From Bacteroidota bacterium (GTDB taxonomy: Bacteria > Bacteroidota > Bacteroidia > Cytophagales > Cyclobacteriaceae): a stretch of 64,000 nt of DNA. The position numbers and the translations under genes are program-made. The notes below the pieces were generated by a model, which saw only the letters and a list, made by a program, of their open reading frames with translations, was not told the origin of the DNA and did no database searches. Positions 34,660-43,495 of this stretch are shown one piece after another; the first letter of the stretch is position 1, and each line of letters starts with the position of its first letter. The stretch lies in contig JAFDZA010000004.1 of assembly GCA_018267135.1 (NCBI GenBank), positions 186,001-250,000 on the forward strand, read 5' to 3'.

Positions 34660-35786
34660 TAGTATTCTCGCTTAGTGTAAATTACGTTTCGCTCAGCTAG
34701 GTACCTTACCACAAAGCTGAAATCGGTTTCTTTTTCGCCTATATATTCAGGTGGGCAAATTCCCTTACGGTTAAATTGGCCACTCAGCACCAGATGGGCA
34801 ACGGCTGTGCAGGTATAGCCGGTGGTGCGTGCCATAGACAAGGTACCCGAAGAAAGGTCGGTGCGATCTAATAAGTGGTATTCATATCGTTTGGGTTGGT
34901 TATTTTCCCATCCTTCTATGCGAATGCGCATCACCGTAAATTCTTCTTCGCCCGGTTTAAGCTTCCATTTCGGAAATAGCAATTGGGCCGTAACATCTAT
35001 GGGTTTGATGGCGAGGCCGCGCACGTTAATTTCCTGATGCGAAAAAAAACCCGTATCCCGCAGCACGCGCAAATATTCGATGCAGCCCGGATAGCGCAGT
35101 GTTTTCTCGATCATGTTGGGAATATGCGGCATGGTGCGGATGAGCGACCGCAGGCCATCGGAGTTCCACGACTCCAATGTGCCCACTCCGTTAAAATGGA
35201 TCAGCTCGGCATCGGAGAGGGCTTCTTTGGTAATAACCTGATGATGCTGAACGTACCGTGCCGGACGAATGTATTCTTCAATCACATCAATAGGAGAGAA
35301 GACGGCTTTGTATTCGTACGGCCATTCGCGCACCACGGGCAACCCGCCCACCAAACATTCATACGTATCTACTTTCATCAGTTTGTCGTGGTAGCCCAGA
35401 ATGATATTTCCCATGCCGGGGGCTACCCCGCAATCGGTAACTGCTGTAACTTTATTTTTTTTGGCAAGTTCGTCTAATTGAAAGGGGTCTTCCGGAAAGA
35501 AGGAAATATCAACCATATTTTTGCCGGCTTCAATTACGGTTTGGGCATTTTTTAAGCCCATGAACCCGGGCACTGCTCCCACGACCAGATCGTACGGCTG
35601 AATCATTTTTTTTAGAGCGGGCAGGTCTGCCAAGTCTGTCTGGAGGACGGAAATGCCTAATGATCGAAGGTGGCTTAAAGCCTCTTCATTCTGATCGGCT
35701 GCGGTTACTTCAAAATCTTTTGCAAGGTCTTTTGCCATAACACTACCCACCAAACCGGCTCCCAACACAATCACTTTCTTTTTCAT
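34659..35786 (-). CDS. Saccharopine dehydrogenase-family (LYS9-like) oxidoreductase
   Basis: The 375-residue NAD(P)-dependent enzyme has a Rossmann start (VIVLGAGLVGSVMAKDLA) and a family middle with VVGAVPGFMGLKNAQTVIEAGKNMVDISFF and AVTDCGVAPGMGNIILGYHD. It has the saccharopine dehydrogenase C-terminal domain (LVGGLPVVREWPYEYKAVFSP). In bacteria such proteins act in lysine catabolism or in related carboxyspermidine-type reductions; which applies is not clear from the sequence. It is divergent from the DUF4442 gene with only a 24-bp gap between start codons. Confidence 0.88.
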   Translation of the reverse strand: MKKKVIVLGAGLVGSVMAKDLAKDFEVTAADQNEEALSHLRSLGISVLQTDLADLPALKKMIQPYDLVVGAVPGFMGLKNAQTVIEAGKNMVDISFFPEDPFQLDELAKKNKVTAVTDCGVAPGMGNIILGYHDKLMKVDTYECLVGGLPVVREWPYEYKAVFSPIDVIEEYIRPARYVQHHQVITKEALSDAELIHFNGVGTLESWNSDGLRSLIRTMPHIPNMIEKTLRYPGCIEYLRVLRDTGFFSHQEINVRGLAIKPIDVTAQLLFPKWKLKPGEEEFTVMRIRIEGWENNQPKRYEYHLLDRTDLSSGTLSMARTTGYTCTAVAHLVLSGQFNRKGICPPEYIGEKETDFSFVVRYLAERNVIYTKREY

Positions 35787-35810
35787 ATTTTTAGAAAAAA
35801 CAATTTCTGA

Positions 35811-36317
35811 ATGAACCCCGCCAAGTTAATTGAAAAAGCAAAACATTCGCGTTTTTATCGCTGGCTTTTAAATAAAGTTTTGAGCCGTATGATTCCGTTT
35901 AACTGGCCTCATGGTTTTGAAATTGTATCCATTACCGGAAATGCCATTCAAACCCGGCTCCCGTACAAACGAAAAAACCTGAACCATGTGCGTGGCCTGC
36001 ATGCTTGCGCACTGGCCACCCTGAGCGAATTTACAACTGGTTTTTTGCTGATCAGCCGACTGGGCATAGACAAATACCGGTTGATTTTACAAAAAATGGA
36101 AATCCATTATCACTACCAGGGAAAGATGGATGCTGTGGCGGAGTTTTCGATAAACGAAGATTGGTGGAATGAAAAAATAATTGAACCGCTAAAATCAAAC
36201 GAGTCGGTCATGGTTCCCTGCGAAGTAAAAATTTACGACCGTCAAAGCAATCAACTAACCACGGCAGTGCTTCATTGGCAATTGAAAAACTGGACGAAAG
36301 TGAAAACCAAGACTTGA
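35811..36317 (+). CDS. DUF4442 hotdog-fold protein
   Basis: The 168-residue protein belongs to the DUF4442 group of hotdog thioesterase-like proteins. Its start MNPAKLIEKAKHSRFYRWLLNKVLSRMIPFN is typical, and GLHACALATLSEFTTGFLLI contains the family's central helix with the N/H-x-G-like position. Acyl-CoA thioesterase activity is plausible but not proven for the family. The gene runs before the Mpo1-like gene on the same strand (47-bp gap). Confidence 0.8.
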   Translation: MNPAKLIEKAKHSRFYRWLLNKVLSRMIPFNWPHGFEIVSITGNAIQTRLPYKRKNLNHVRGLHACALATLSEFTTGFLLISRLGIDKYRLILQKMEIHYHYQGKMDAVAEFSINEDWWNEKIIEPLKSNESVMVPCEVKIYDRQSNQLTTAVLHWQLKNWTKVKTKT

Positions 36318-36364
36318 TAAGTCGCTAAGTTTGTTTTAGCTTGGATGGGAATTTTGATTTCAAT

Positions 36365-36838
36365 ATGCGTAAAATAGATCAACTGCTGGCAGAGTATGGT
36401 GCGAGCCATCAAAACCAAACCAACAAAGCCATTCACTGGGTATGTGTTCCCATTATTTTTTTCTGCGTGGTAGGAATGATTGCCTCGATTCCTTCGGGTC
36501 TGCTTCATAGCCTCTACAATAGCCCAGTGGCAAATTGGGCTGTGGTAACGCTGGCATTGGTGCTGGTTTACTATATGTCGTTATCTATTCCGCTTATGGT
36601 GGGCATGGCTTTTTTTTCTTTGGCATGCCTTGTGGCAGCCCGGTGGGTTGCTCATTTAGGTATTGCCCCGCTTTGGCTGATATGCCTGATTTTGTTTGCT
36701 GTAGCTTGGGTAGGCCAATTTTACGGACACCACGTAGAGGGCAAAAAGCCTTCGTTTTTTAAAGACCTTCAGTTTTTGCTGATCGGCCCGGCCTGGCTGA
36801 TGCATTTTGTCTATAAACGACTGGGAATACCTTACTGA
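36365..36838 (+). CDS. Mpo1-like (DUF962) membrane protein
   Basis: This 157-residue integral membrane protein is related to yeast Mpo1, an Fe-dependent dioxygenase in alpha-oxidation of 2-hydroxy fatty acids. The start at 36365 (MRKIDQLLAEYG) fits the family; the longer frame from 36341 adds an unlikely N-terminus. The metal-binding motif H-x4-NKAIHWVCVP opens the protein, and about four hydrophobic helices follow (36-60, 70-90, 95-110, 120-140). The second His motif, in GQFYGHHVEGKKPSF, is also conserved. Because Bacteroidota make hydroxylated sphingolipid fatty acids, a lipid-turnover role is a reasonable guess. It abuts the next gene's TTG start. Confidence 0.85.
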   Translation: MRKIDQLLAEYGASHQNQTNKAIHWVCVPIIFFCVVGMIASIPSGLLHSLYNSPVANWAVVTLALVLVYYMSLSIPLMVGMAFFSLACLVAARWVAHLGIAPLWLICLILFAVAWVGQFYGHHVEGKKPSFFKDLQFLLIGPAWLMHFVYKRLGIPY

Positions 36839-37774
36839 TTGAATAATTTTTTCTTTACAGACGCGCCCACGGGTCATCTTCATCCTGTATTCGAACGATT
36901 CCTGTTTAATGAGGGGCGGCACTTGCGCACACAGGCGCATGAGGGGTGGCATACTTACTCTTGGATTAACCTGAGCCAACAACAAGTTTGGGCACAAGTT
37001 CATTTTTATGTAAAAGGTGAGTTCGCGTTAAGCCCGTTTCGTGCCCCGTTTGGATCGGTAGAGTTTGCCGAATCCCTTTCCCCCGAAATGCTTTTTCTTT
37101 TTTTGGCAGAAGCCGAAAGCAAATTAAAAGACAAAGGCGTAAAAAAAATAGTGATTAAAGAACCTCCTCAGCTTTATCGCCCACAAGCCTCGGCTTTGCT
37201 TTCCGTTTTATTAAGCGACCGGGGGTATGTGGTAACACAAAATGAAATCAGTGCCTCCATTGTAGTGGATGATACCGAGTGGGAAAATAAAATTTCTAAA
37301 GACGAACGATACCATTTGCGCAGAGCCCAGCGCGAGCAACTGGTCTTTCGCCAGTTGGAACTGACACATAGTAAAGAAGTGTATCGGTTTATAGATCAGT
37401 GCCGGGCCGAGCGGGGTATGGCTTTAAGCATGACAGCCCAACAGGTTGAGAATACTCTTTCGGCCTGCCCGCACGATTTTTTACTCTTTGAAGTCTGCCG
37501 TCATCAGGAACGCATTGCTGCGGCCATTGCAGTTCGGGTAGCGCCTCATATTTTATACAATTTTTACTATGGCCACAGCTTAGCGGCACAAGCACTGAGC
37601 CCCGTTGTGTTTTTATTACAGGGCCAGTATTCTTTCTGCCAGCAGCAGGGGTACCGACTGTTCGATTTGGGTACTTCCTCGCCCGAAAACAAAACCAACT
37701 TCAGCCTGCTTAATTTTAAAACGCAAGTAGGCGGCAGATTATCTATGAAATTAACTTTTGAAAAAAACTTGTGA
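36839..37774 (+). CDS. FemAB/GNAT-like acyltransferase
   Basis: This 311-residue protein with GNAT-like character starts at TTG immediately after the Mpo1-like stop (no gap). The C-terminal half holds the recognisable part: WENKISKDERYHLRRAQREQLVFRQLE, then VYRFIDQCRAERGMALSMTAQQ and PHILYNFYYGHSLAAQALSPVVFLLQ, a FemAB-like (acetyltransferase GNAT domain 6) pattern with a final LFDLGTSSPEN segment. Such proteins often act in cell-envelope polymer or cell-surface sugar modification, and the next gene (GT2, 4-bp overlap) fits that. The exact substrate is unknown. Confidence 0.78.
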   Translation: MNNFFFTDAPTGHLHPVFERFLFNEGRHLRTQAHEGWHTYSWINLSQQQVWAQVHFYVKGEFALSPFRAPFGSVEFAESLSPEMLFLFLAEAESKLKDKGVKKIVIKEPPQLYRPQASALLSVLLSDRGYVVTQNEISASIVVDDTEWENKISKDERYHLRRAQREQLVFRQLELTHSKEVYRFIDQCRAERGMALSMTAQQVENTLSACPHDFLLFEVCRHQERIAAAIAVRVAPHILYNFYYGHSLAAQALSPVVFLLQGQYSFCQQQGYRLFDLGTSSPENKTNFSLLNFKTQVGGRLSMKLTFEKNL

Positions 37775-38733
37775 GTACGGAGCCGCTTGTATCGGTTGTT
37801 TGTCTGTGTTACAATCACGAGCGGTTTGTGGCGGAAGCCATTCAGTCGGTATTGAATCAGACCTATAAAAATATTCAGTTGATTGTGGTGGATGATTTCA
37901 GTAACGATAACAGCGTGGCGGTTATTGAACCACTGGTGCAGAAGAACCCGACTATCGATTTTATGCCGTTACCCAAAAACACAGGCAACTGCCGGGCCTT
38001 TAACTCCGCTTTGACGAAAGTAAAAGGGGAGTATGTAATTGATCTGGCAGCCGATGATGTGATGCTGCCCGAACGGATTGAAAAACAGGTTCGTTACTTT
38101 CAAAACTTGGATGAATCTTTTGGGGTAGTTTTTACTAATGCCGATTATATTGATGCCGAAGGTAAGTTTATACGGAATCATACCGAGCATCTCATTTCTA
38201 AAAAATTGATCAATCAGGTTCCGCAAGGCTGGGTTTTCAGAGATGTATTGAAACAATATTTTATCTGCAGCCCTACCATGATGATTAAGAAAATAGTATT
38301 GGATAAACTGCATGGCTACGATGAAGAGCTGGCTTACGAAGATTTTGATTTTTGGGTGCGGGCTTCGCGCTGCTTTCCTTTTGCTTATCAGGATGAAACG
38401 CTTACCCGTGTAAGGCGTAATATAAAATCAATGTCTTCTGGCGAGTATCAACAAGGGAACAAACAATTGTACTCTACCTACCTCATTTGTCGCAAGGCCG
38501 TTTTGCTCTGCCGCGATAATGCAGATCAACAAGCCTTGGTTTGCCGTGTTCGATATGAATTTAAGCAATCTGTTTTTTCAGGAAATTTATCAGAAGCAAA
38601 TTTATTTGCCCAACTGGAAAAAGAATTGGCGGGCCACAACATCGCCTTTTTTCTTTATCAATTTCTGTCGTGGATGCCGCTTCCCTGGCCGTGGATTAGA
38701 AAACAATATCATCACTGGCGTTACTCAACTTAG
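37771..38733 (+). CDS. Family 2 glycosyltransferase
   Basis: This is a 320-residue GT-A fold transferase that would add a sugar from a nucleotide donor. It starts at GTG (GTGA overlap with the previous stop). Motifs: VSVVCLCYNHERFVAEAIQSVLNQTY (donor-binding start), VVDDFSNDNS, the DxD region in DLAADDVMLPERI, and the acceptor-side ED in YDEELAYEDFDFWVRAS. There is no membrane segment. Coupled to the FemAB-like gene, it probably acts on an envelope glycan. Confidence 0.9.
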   Translation: MSTEPLVSVVCLCYNHERFVAEAIQSVLNQTYKNIQLIVVDDFSNDNSVAVIEPLVQKNPTIDFMPLPKNTGNCRAFNSALTKVKGEYVIDLAADDVMLPERIEKQVRYFQNLDESFGVVFTNADYIDAEGKFIRNHTEHLISKKLINQVPQGWVFRDVLKQYFICSPTMMIKKIVLDKLHGYDEELAYEDFDFWVRASRCFPFAYQDETLTRVRRNIKSMSSGEYQQGNKQLYSTYLICRKAVLLCRDNADQQALVCRVRYEFKQSVFSGNLSEANLFAQLEKELAGHNIAFFLYQFLSWMPLPWPWIRKQYHHWRYST

Positions 38734-38775
38734 AACCAACAAATACCAACTCTTTTATGTTATGGAGTTTGCATT

Positions 38776-39690
38776 TCACTTTCGGTTATCGCTTCCGGTG
38801 GCCATGCCCACATAATTTTCATACCGACTTTGCCAGATACTGTTTTCTTCTACTGCTTTTTTTATGGCGCACCCCGGTTCGTGCAGGTGCAGGCAGCGGG
38901 CTCCAAATTTACAAGTAAGACGTAAGTCGCGCATTTCCGGAAAATAGTCGGAGAGTTCTTGGGGAGTCATATCCACCAATCCCCATTCTTTTATACCGGG
39001 GGTGTCAATCACGGCCGTATTTTCTGTAAGCCAGAACATTTCGGCAAAGGTGGTGGTGTGGGTGCCTTTTTCGGAAAAAGCGGATATATCCCCGGTCGGT
39101 TGCTGGATCGAATCTGAAATATGATTGAGTAAGGTAGATTTGCCCACGCCCGAGTGGCCGGCTACCAAAGAAATTTTTCCATTTAAAATTTGTCTGATCT
39201 CGGTTAAGCCAACATCATTTAAAGCGGAAACGGAAAAGACAGTGACGCCTATGGCTGCATATTTTTTTTGCCATTCGCTCAGCGTGGCAAGTTGGTTGCT
39301 GTCTAAAATATCCTGCTTATTGAAAATAAGAACTTGTGGTATGCGGAAGGCTTCGGCCGATACCAAAAAACGGTCAATAAACCCCAGCGATGTACGCGGA
39401 TGTTGAATCGTGGCTACCAGCAAAGCCTGATCAATATTGGCCGCCAGAATATTAGAGTGACCTGTTTTCTTTACCGATTGCCGAAGAATATGATTTTTGC
39501 GTGGTAGAATTTCGGTAATGACATTGGCGTGGCTCTCAGCTTCTATCTCCACATAATCGCCAACGGCTACCGGATTGGTTTCTTTTATTCCCGCCAGCCT
39601 TATTTTTCCACGGATGCGGCACTCAAAATTTTTTTCACCGCAACGAACTACATACCACGAGCCGGTTGATTTAGTGACGATGCCTTTCAT
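38776..39690 (-). CDS. rsgA: Ribosome small-subunit-dependent GTPase A
   Basis: RsgA is a circularly permuted GTPase that proofreads late 30S assembly. The start at 39690 (MKGIVTKSTGSWYVV) fits the family; the frame opening at 39711 lies inside the KDO transferase gene. In order: OB-fold (1-70), G4 LIFNKQD, G1 GHSGVGKSTLLNHI, G3 VIDTPGIKEWG, and a zinc knuckle in CKFGARCLHLHEPGCAIKKAV. The length of 304 residues is usual. It overlaps the KDO transferase stop by 4 bp (ATGA). Confidence 0.93.
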   Translation of the reverse strand: MKGIVTKSTGSWYVVRCGEKNFECRIRGKIRLAGIKETNPVAVGDYVEIEAESHANVITEILPRKNHILRQSVKKTGHSNILAANIDQALLVATIQHPRTSLGFIDRFLVSAEAFRIPQVLIFNKQDILDSNQLATLSEWQKKYAAIGVTVFSVSALNDVGLTEIRQILNGKISLVAGHSGVGKSTLLNHISDSIQQPTGDISAFSEKGTHTTTFAEMFWLTENTAVIDTPGIKEWGLVDMTPQELSDYFPEMRDLRLTCKFGARCLHLHEPGCAIKKAVEENSIWQSRYENYVGMATGSDNRK

Positions 39691-40937
39691 GATGCGAGAA
39701 TGGTATGGCAATACTTCATAATTTTTTCGGTAGCCCCCAGGTTTTCCTGCACATAGGATTTAGTTACTTCACAGGCCAAAAGAAAATTTTCGGGCCGGGA
39801 TATCATTAATTCGTATTTCATCTTTAATTCGGCATATCCGCTCACCCCAAACGCTCCGCCTCGCATAATCAGGTCTATAGCTTCCTGGTATTTGTGGTAA
39901 TTTTTGTTGCCGAAAAAGATCGGAATGCCATAACAGGCTGCTTCTAAAATATTGTGCAAGCCTTTGCCAAAAGCCCCCCCGATAAAGGCAAACTCTCCGT
40001 AGCGATAGAGCCGGGCCAGCATCCCTATGTTGTCTATAATTAATACGGAATAATTTTCAATATCCTCCGTTGCCTCAGAAAAACGACAGGTCTTCACTTC
40101 AATAGATTTTTCAATATCGCGAAGAAAGGATTCGGATATTTCATGCGGGGCGATAATGAATTTAAGGAGCCCGTCATTTTCGTTGATGAAGGGTGAGAGG
40201 GTTTCCATATCTTCCGGCCAGCAGCTCCCAATAACGAATGTTTTTTGATTGTCTTTAAATTTCTTTACCAACTCTATCTCCTTTCCCGTTCGGATGATGT
40301 CCATCACCCGATCAAAACGGGTATCTCCGGCAATTTCTGCCTGCTCTATGCCAACGGAAGAAAGCAATTGTTTAGTTTGTGGGTTTTGCGTAAAAAAGAA
40401 ATCGAAATGATGTAAAAGCTGGCGGAACAGGCTTCCGTATTTTTTAAAAAAAATCTGATTGGATCGCAAAATGCATGAAGCTGAAATTATTTTAGATCCG
40501 GATTTTTTCAGGCTTTCAGTATAATGGAACCAAAATTCATATTTTATAAAAATGGCCAACACAGGCCGGGTAAGCGATACAAATTTTTTAGCCTGGCCGG
40601 GCGTATCCCACGGCAAATAGAAAACATAATCGGCTTGCGAATAATTTTTTCTAACTTCAAATCCGGAAGGAGAAAAAAAGGTAAGGAGTATTTTTATTGG
40701 TGGGTAAACCCGCTTGAGAGATTCAATAATCGGGCGGCCTTGTTCAAACTCGCCCAGCGAAGCGCAGTGTACCCACACTATTTTTTCGTTGCGCATCGGC
40801 TGAAACACAACTTTCAGTTTTTTAAAAATACCCTTTCGGCCGGTTACAAACAGCCTTGCTTTTTCATTAAAGGGTACTGCCAAAATGAATAAAATTCGCA
40901 GCAGATAGATAATGAAGGTATAAATGAGTCGTTGCAT
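39687..40937 (-). CDS. waaA: 3-deoxy-D-manno-octulosonic acid (KDO) transferase
   Basis: WaaA/KdtA transfers KDO from CMP-KDO to lipid A (or its precursor) at the inner membrane. The 416-residue GT-B enzyme starts with a membrane anchor (MQRLIYTFIIYLLRILFILAVP). The catalytic Glu is in VHCASLGEFEQGRPIIE (about 61), and the CMP-KDO side shows GSCWPEDMETL, APHEISESF and FIGGAFGKGLHNILEAACYGIPIFFG. It indicates that this organism uses KDO in its LPS core. Genes for making KDO-like sugars appear separately at 56.6-59.3 kb. Confidence 0.93.
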   Translation of the reverse strand: MQRLIYTFIIYLLRILFILAVPFNEKARLFVTGRKGIFKKLKVVFQPMRNEKIVWVHCASLGEFEQGRPIIESLKRVYPPIKILLTFFSPSGFEVRKNYSQADYVFYLPWDTPGQAKKFVSLTRPVLAIFIKYEFWFHYTESLKKSGSKIISASCILRSNQIFFKKYGSLFRQLLHHFDFFFTQNPQTKQLLSSVGIEQAEIAGDTRFDRVMDIIRTGKEIELVKKFKDNQKTFVIGSCWPEDMETLSPFINENDGLLKFIIAPHEISESFLRDIEKSIEVKTCRFSEATEDIENYSVLIIDNIGMLARLYRYGEFAFIGGAFGKGLHNILEAACYGIPIFFGNKNYHKYQEAIDLIMRGGAFGVSGYAELKMKYELMISRPENFLLACEVTKSYVQENLGATEKIMKYCHTILAS

Positions 40938-41039
40938 GAGTTACAAAAATACCAAAAGGAGTTAACCTTTATTTTCGTCAGTAGTTATATGTTTTAAAAT
41001 TATTATTTTAGCAAAACAATAAACCTAAACCCGTTAATT

Positions 41040-42089
41040 ATGCCCGGTATGAAATTGAGTAAAAACCTGTTCTTTGTTATTGGCTTGTTCGCCTCAGTTA
41101 CTTTATATGGCCAAAATGCTTCTGATTTATCTTTGTTTCTTAATGCCAGCAAGCAAGATGCCTCGAACCTTGTTTCGGGGTATATGTCGCCAGTAATTAA
41201 AGCATTTTCGTACGGCATGACTAACGGCTGGTATCATACTGCTAAAACACATAAATCATTAGGAGTTGATTTAGGCGTAACCTTTAGCGCTGTCATGGTG
41301 CCTACATCCGATAATTATTTTACGCCTCCGCAAACGCCCTCACTTGCGTTTGCCAATAATACCAATCCCAGTTTGCAAATGGCGCCCACCATTGTAGGTC
41401 CCAAGGATCAGACTACCTACACAGCCTCTTATACTCCGCCAGGCCATGCACCCGTATCACTTTCGTTTAATGGCCCGGAAGGCTTAGACCTCAAGAAAAA
41501 TATTGGGATTTCCGCTATTCCCGTACCGATGGTGCAATTGGGGATAGGTACTATTAAAAACACAGATTTAAAATTAAGGATGATTCCTTCGATTAATAGA
41601 AATGGCAACACCATCAATATGTTTGGGGTAGGATTGATGCACGATATAAAGCAATATCTTCCGGGAGTTAAGGCGCTTCCGTTTGATTTATCGGTATTGG
41701 CCGCCTACAATTCTATAAAAGGCAGCAGCAGCTTGGTAAGTAGTGGGGGCAGTACTCCCAGCAGCACCGATGGTAAATTAAGCTATACACTTAATTCATG
41801 GGTGGCGCAAGTATTGATTTCTAAAAAAGTATCTGTTCTTACTCTCTATGCAGGGGTTGGTTATGGATCGGTATTGACCAAAGTAGATATAACCGGTACC
41901 TACAACATTACTCCCACAACCGGAGGTAATTTCATGATCACCGACCCGTTGGCCTATAACCTGAGCAACACCGGGGCAAAACTAACCGGAGGTATGCGGC
42001 TGAAGTTTGGCCCGATTTACCTCAATGGCGATTATACCTTGCAAAAATACAGTGCCGTTACGATTGGGTTGGGGGTATCGGTTCGGTAG
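41040..42089 (+). CDS. Exported barrel-like protein, DUF6588-like
   Basis: The 349-residue protein has a signal peptide (from the second Met at 41049: MKLSKNLFFVIGLFASVTLYGQ). The opening LSLFLNASKQDASNLVSGYMSPVIKAFSYGMTNGWYHTAKTHKSLGVDLGV resembles DUF6588 proteins of Bacteroidota, which have a helix followed by barrel-like repeats. The rest is beta-rich with a Ser/Gly loop (KGSSSLVSSGGSTPSSTDG) and ends YSAVTIGLGVSVR. Function and ligand are unknown. The family name is from memory and needs an HMM check. Confidence 0.72.
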   Translation: MPGMKLSKNLFFVIGLFASVTLYGQNASDLSLFLNASKQDASNLVSGYMSPVIKAFSYGMTNGWYHTAKTHKSLGVDLGVTFSAVMVPTSDNYFTPPQTPSLAFANNTNPSLQMAPTIVGPKDQTTYTASYTPPGHAPVSLSFNGPEGLDLKKNIGISAIPVPMVQLGIGTIKNTDLKLRMIPSINRNGNTINMFGVGLMHDIKQYLPGVKALPFDLSVLAAYNSIKGSSSLVSSGGSTPSSTDGKLSYTLNSWVAQVLISKKVSVLTLYAGVGYGSVLTKVDITGTYNITPTTGGNFMITDPLAYNLSNTGAKLTGGMRLKFGPIYLNGDYTLQKYSAVTIGLGVSVR

Positions 42090-42094
42090 AGTAA

Positions 42095-42868
42095 TTATTT
42101 CCCCCGGTATACAGGCTTTCGTTTTTCAATGAAAGCCTTCATTCCTTCTTTCTGATCGGCTGAGGCAAATGTGAGGTAGAAATTTTTTCGTTCGAAGGCG
42201 AGGCCTTCATCTAATTGAGTTTCGAACGAACGGTTTACCGCTTCCTTTGCTAACTGCACCGCAATGGGAGACATTTGGGCAATTTCTTTGGCCAACGTCA
42301 ACGCTTCTTGTAAATACATTTCTACCGGCACTACTTTGCAAACCAATCCATAGAACAAAGCCTCTTGCGCAGATAAAAAACGACCGGTTAGAATTAATTC
42401 CATGGCTTTGGCTTTGCCAACGGCTTTTGTCAACCGTTGAGTTCCGCCCGCTCCGGGAATGGTACCTATTTTTATTTCAGGCTGCCCGAATTTAGCAGTT
42501 TCAGAAGCGATTATCGTATCGCACATCATACTCAGCTCGCAGCCTCCCCCTAATGCAAAACCACTTACGGCTGCTAGGATTGGTTTTTTTGTTTTCCGAA
42601 TCATATCCCAAGTACTAAACTGGTCAATGGTAAGCATATCTATGGCACTTTGGTCGGCCATTTGTTTAATATCGGCCCCGGCTGCAAAAGCTTGCTCGTT
42701 TCCGGTCAGCACAATGACGCGTACATTTTCATTTTTATCTAGCGCCTGAAGAGCTTCGAGCAGCTCGACCATTAATTGCCGGTTAAGCGCATTTAATTCT
42801 TTGGGCCTGTTTAATTCTACCAGGGCTACAAAAGAATCTTTTTGTTCGGTAACTTTGATCAATTCCAT
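42095..42868 (-). CDS. Enoyl-CoA hydratase/isomerase family protein
   Basis: This is a 257-residue crotonase-fold enzyme. The oxyanion-hole and catalytic region is intact: ANQAFAAGADIKQMA, SGFALGGGCELSMMCD (oxyanion), and GTIPGAGGTQRLTKAVG carrying the second Glu (KIGTIPGAGG, the hydratase type with Glu at both usual positions: CELSM and EIKIG). It fits short-chain enoyl-CoA hydratase of fatty-acid oxidation or butanoyl metabolism. It stands alone with its own promoter-like sequence. Confidence 0.88.
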   Translation of the reverse strand: MELIKVTEQKDSFVALVELNRPKELNALNRQLMVELLEALQALDKNENVRVIVLTGNEQAFAAGADIKQMADQSAIDMLTIDQFSTWDMIRKTKKPILAAVSGFALGGGCELSMMCDTIIASETAKFGQPEIKIGTIPGAGGTQRLTKAVGKAKAMELILTGRFLSAQEALFYGLVCKVVPVEMYLQEALTLAKEIAQMSPIAVQLAKEAVNRSFETQLDEGLAFERKNFYLTFASADQKEGMKAFIEKRKPVYRGK

Positions 42869-42886
42869 GATGAGGTGTGTTTAACA

Positions 42887-42920
42887 CAAAACTAATGGAA
42901 TGACTTGATATGTTAAGCAA
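42887..42920 (-). promoter_or_regulatory. Promoter of the enoyl-CoA hydratase gene
   Basis: On the minus strand, TTTG at the end of a T-rich run is followed by 23 bp and TAGTTTTG (42894-42887), a full match to TAnnTTTG. The box ends 18 bp before the ATG. The -33 element overlaps the T tract of an upstream hairpin. Confidence 0.5.
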
Positions 42921-42950
42921 AAAAAAGAAACCCCTCCATTGCTGAAGGGG
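42921..42950 (-). terminator. Terminator-like hairpin upstream of the enoyl-CoA hydratase promoter
   Basis: On the minus strand CCCCT-(10 nt)-AGGGG is followed by TTTCTTTTTTTT. It faces minus-strand transcription, yet no annotated minus-strand gene lies upstream of it before the convergent junction at 43.5 kb. It may end a short RNA from 42.95-43.03 kb. Confidence 0.4.
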
Positions 42951-43035
42951 AATCCCTAACCATTGGCATGGTGTGCGTAAGCACAGTAATTAATAAAGAG
43001 ACTGTTTGTTTGGTAACCTTCTGTTATAACCTGTT

Positions 43036-43494
43036 ATGAAAGTATTGTTTGTTTGCCTGGGTAATATATGCCGGTCTCCACTGGCCGAAGCCATTTTTAA
43101 TTGGCAGATAAATCAACAGGGAAGGGCTGGTTCGTTTCAGGTTGATTCGTGTGGAACGGGCAACTACAACCTGGGCGATGCCCCCGATCCCCGTACGGTG
43201 CATGTGGCTTTTAAAAACAAAGTGCCGATTGAACATACCGCCCGCCAACTAACCCAAAAAGATTTGCATGAGTTTGATCTGATTTTAGTTATGGATAACC
43301 ATAACCTGCGCCATATCTTACATTTATGTCAACCACACCAAATTTCAAAAGTGAAATTGATGCGGAGCTACGACCCCCAAGGTGAAGGCGAAGTGCCCGA
43401 CCCTTATTATGGCCGCGAAAAAGATTTTGATGAAGTTTTTGAAATCCTGCACCGCTCGATTAATCAGTTAGTGGAAGAATTGATTCAACCTTAA
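43036..43494 (+). CDS. Low-molecular-weight protein-tyrosine phosphatase
   Basis: The 152-residue LMW-PTP has the active-site loop VCLGNICRSPLAEA (Cys7, Arg13), and the general-acid Asp in VPDPYYGREKDFDEVF. Roles range from capsule regulation to general phosphotyrosine turnover; no tyrosine kinase gene is adjacent to suggest which. It is preceded by a 167-bp gap holding small hairpins and converges on the esterase gene with a 1-bp gap. Confidence 0.92.
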   Translation: MKVLFVCLGNICRSPLAEAIFNWQINQQGRAGSFQVDSCGTGNYNLGDAPDPRTVHVAFKNKVPIEHTARQLTQKDLHEFDLILVMDNHNLRHILHLCQPHQISKVKLMRSYDPQGEGEVPDPYYGREKDFDEVFEILHRSINQLVEELIQP

Positions 43495-43495
43495 A

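Noticed and set aside
42095..42868. Enoyl-CoA hydratase as part of a fatty-acid oxidation cluster
   Set aside because: No acyl-CoA dehydrogenase, thiolase or hydroxyacyl-CoA dehydrogenase gene is adjacent; it is a single gene here.
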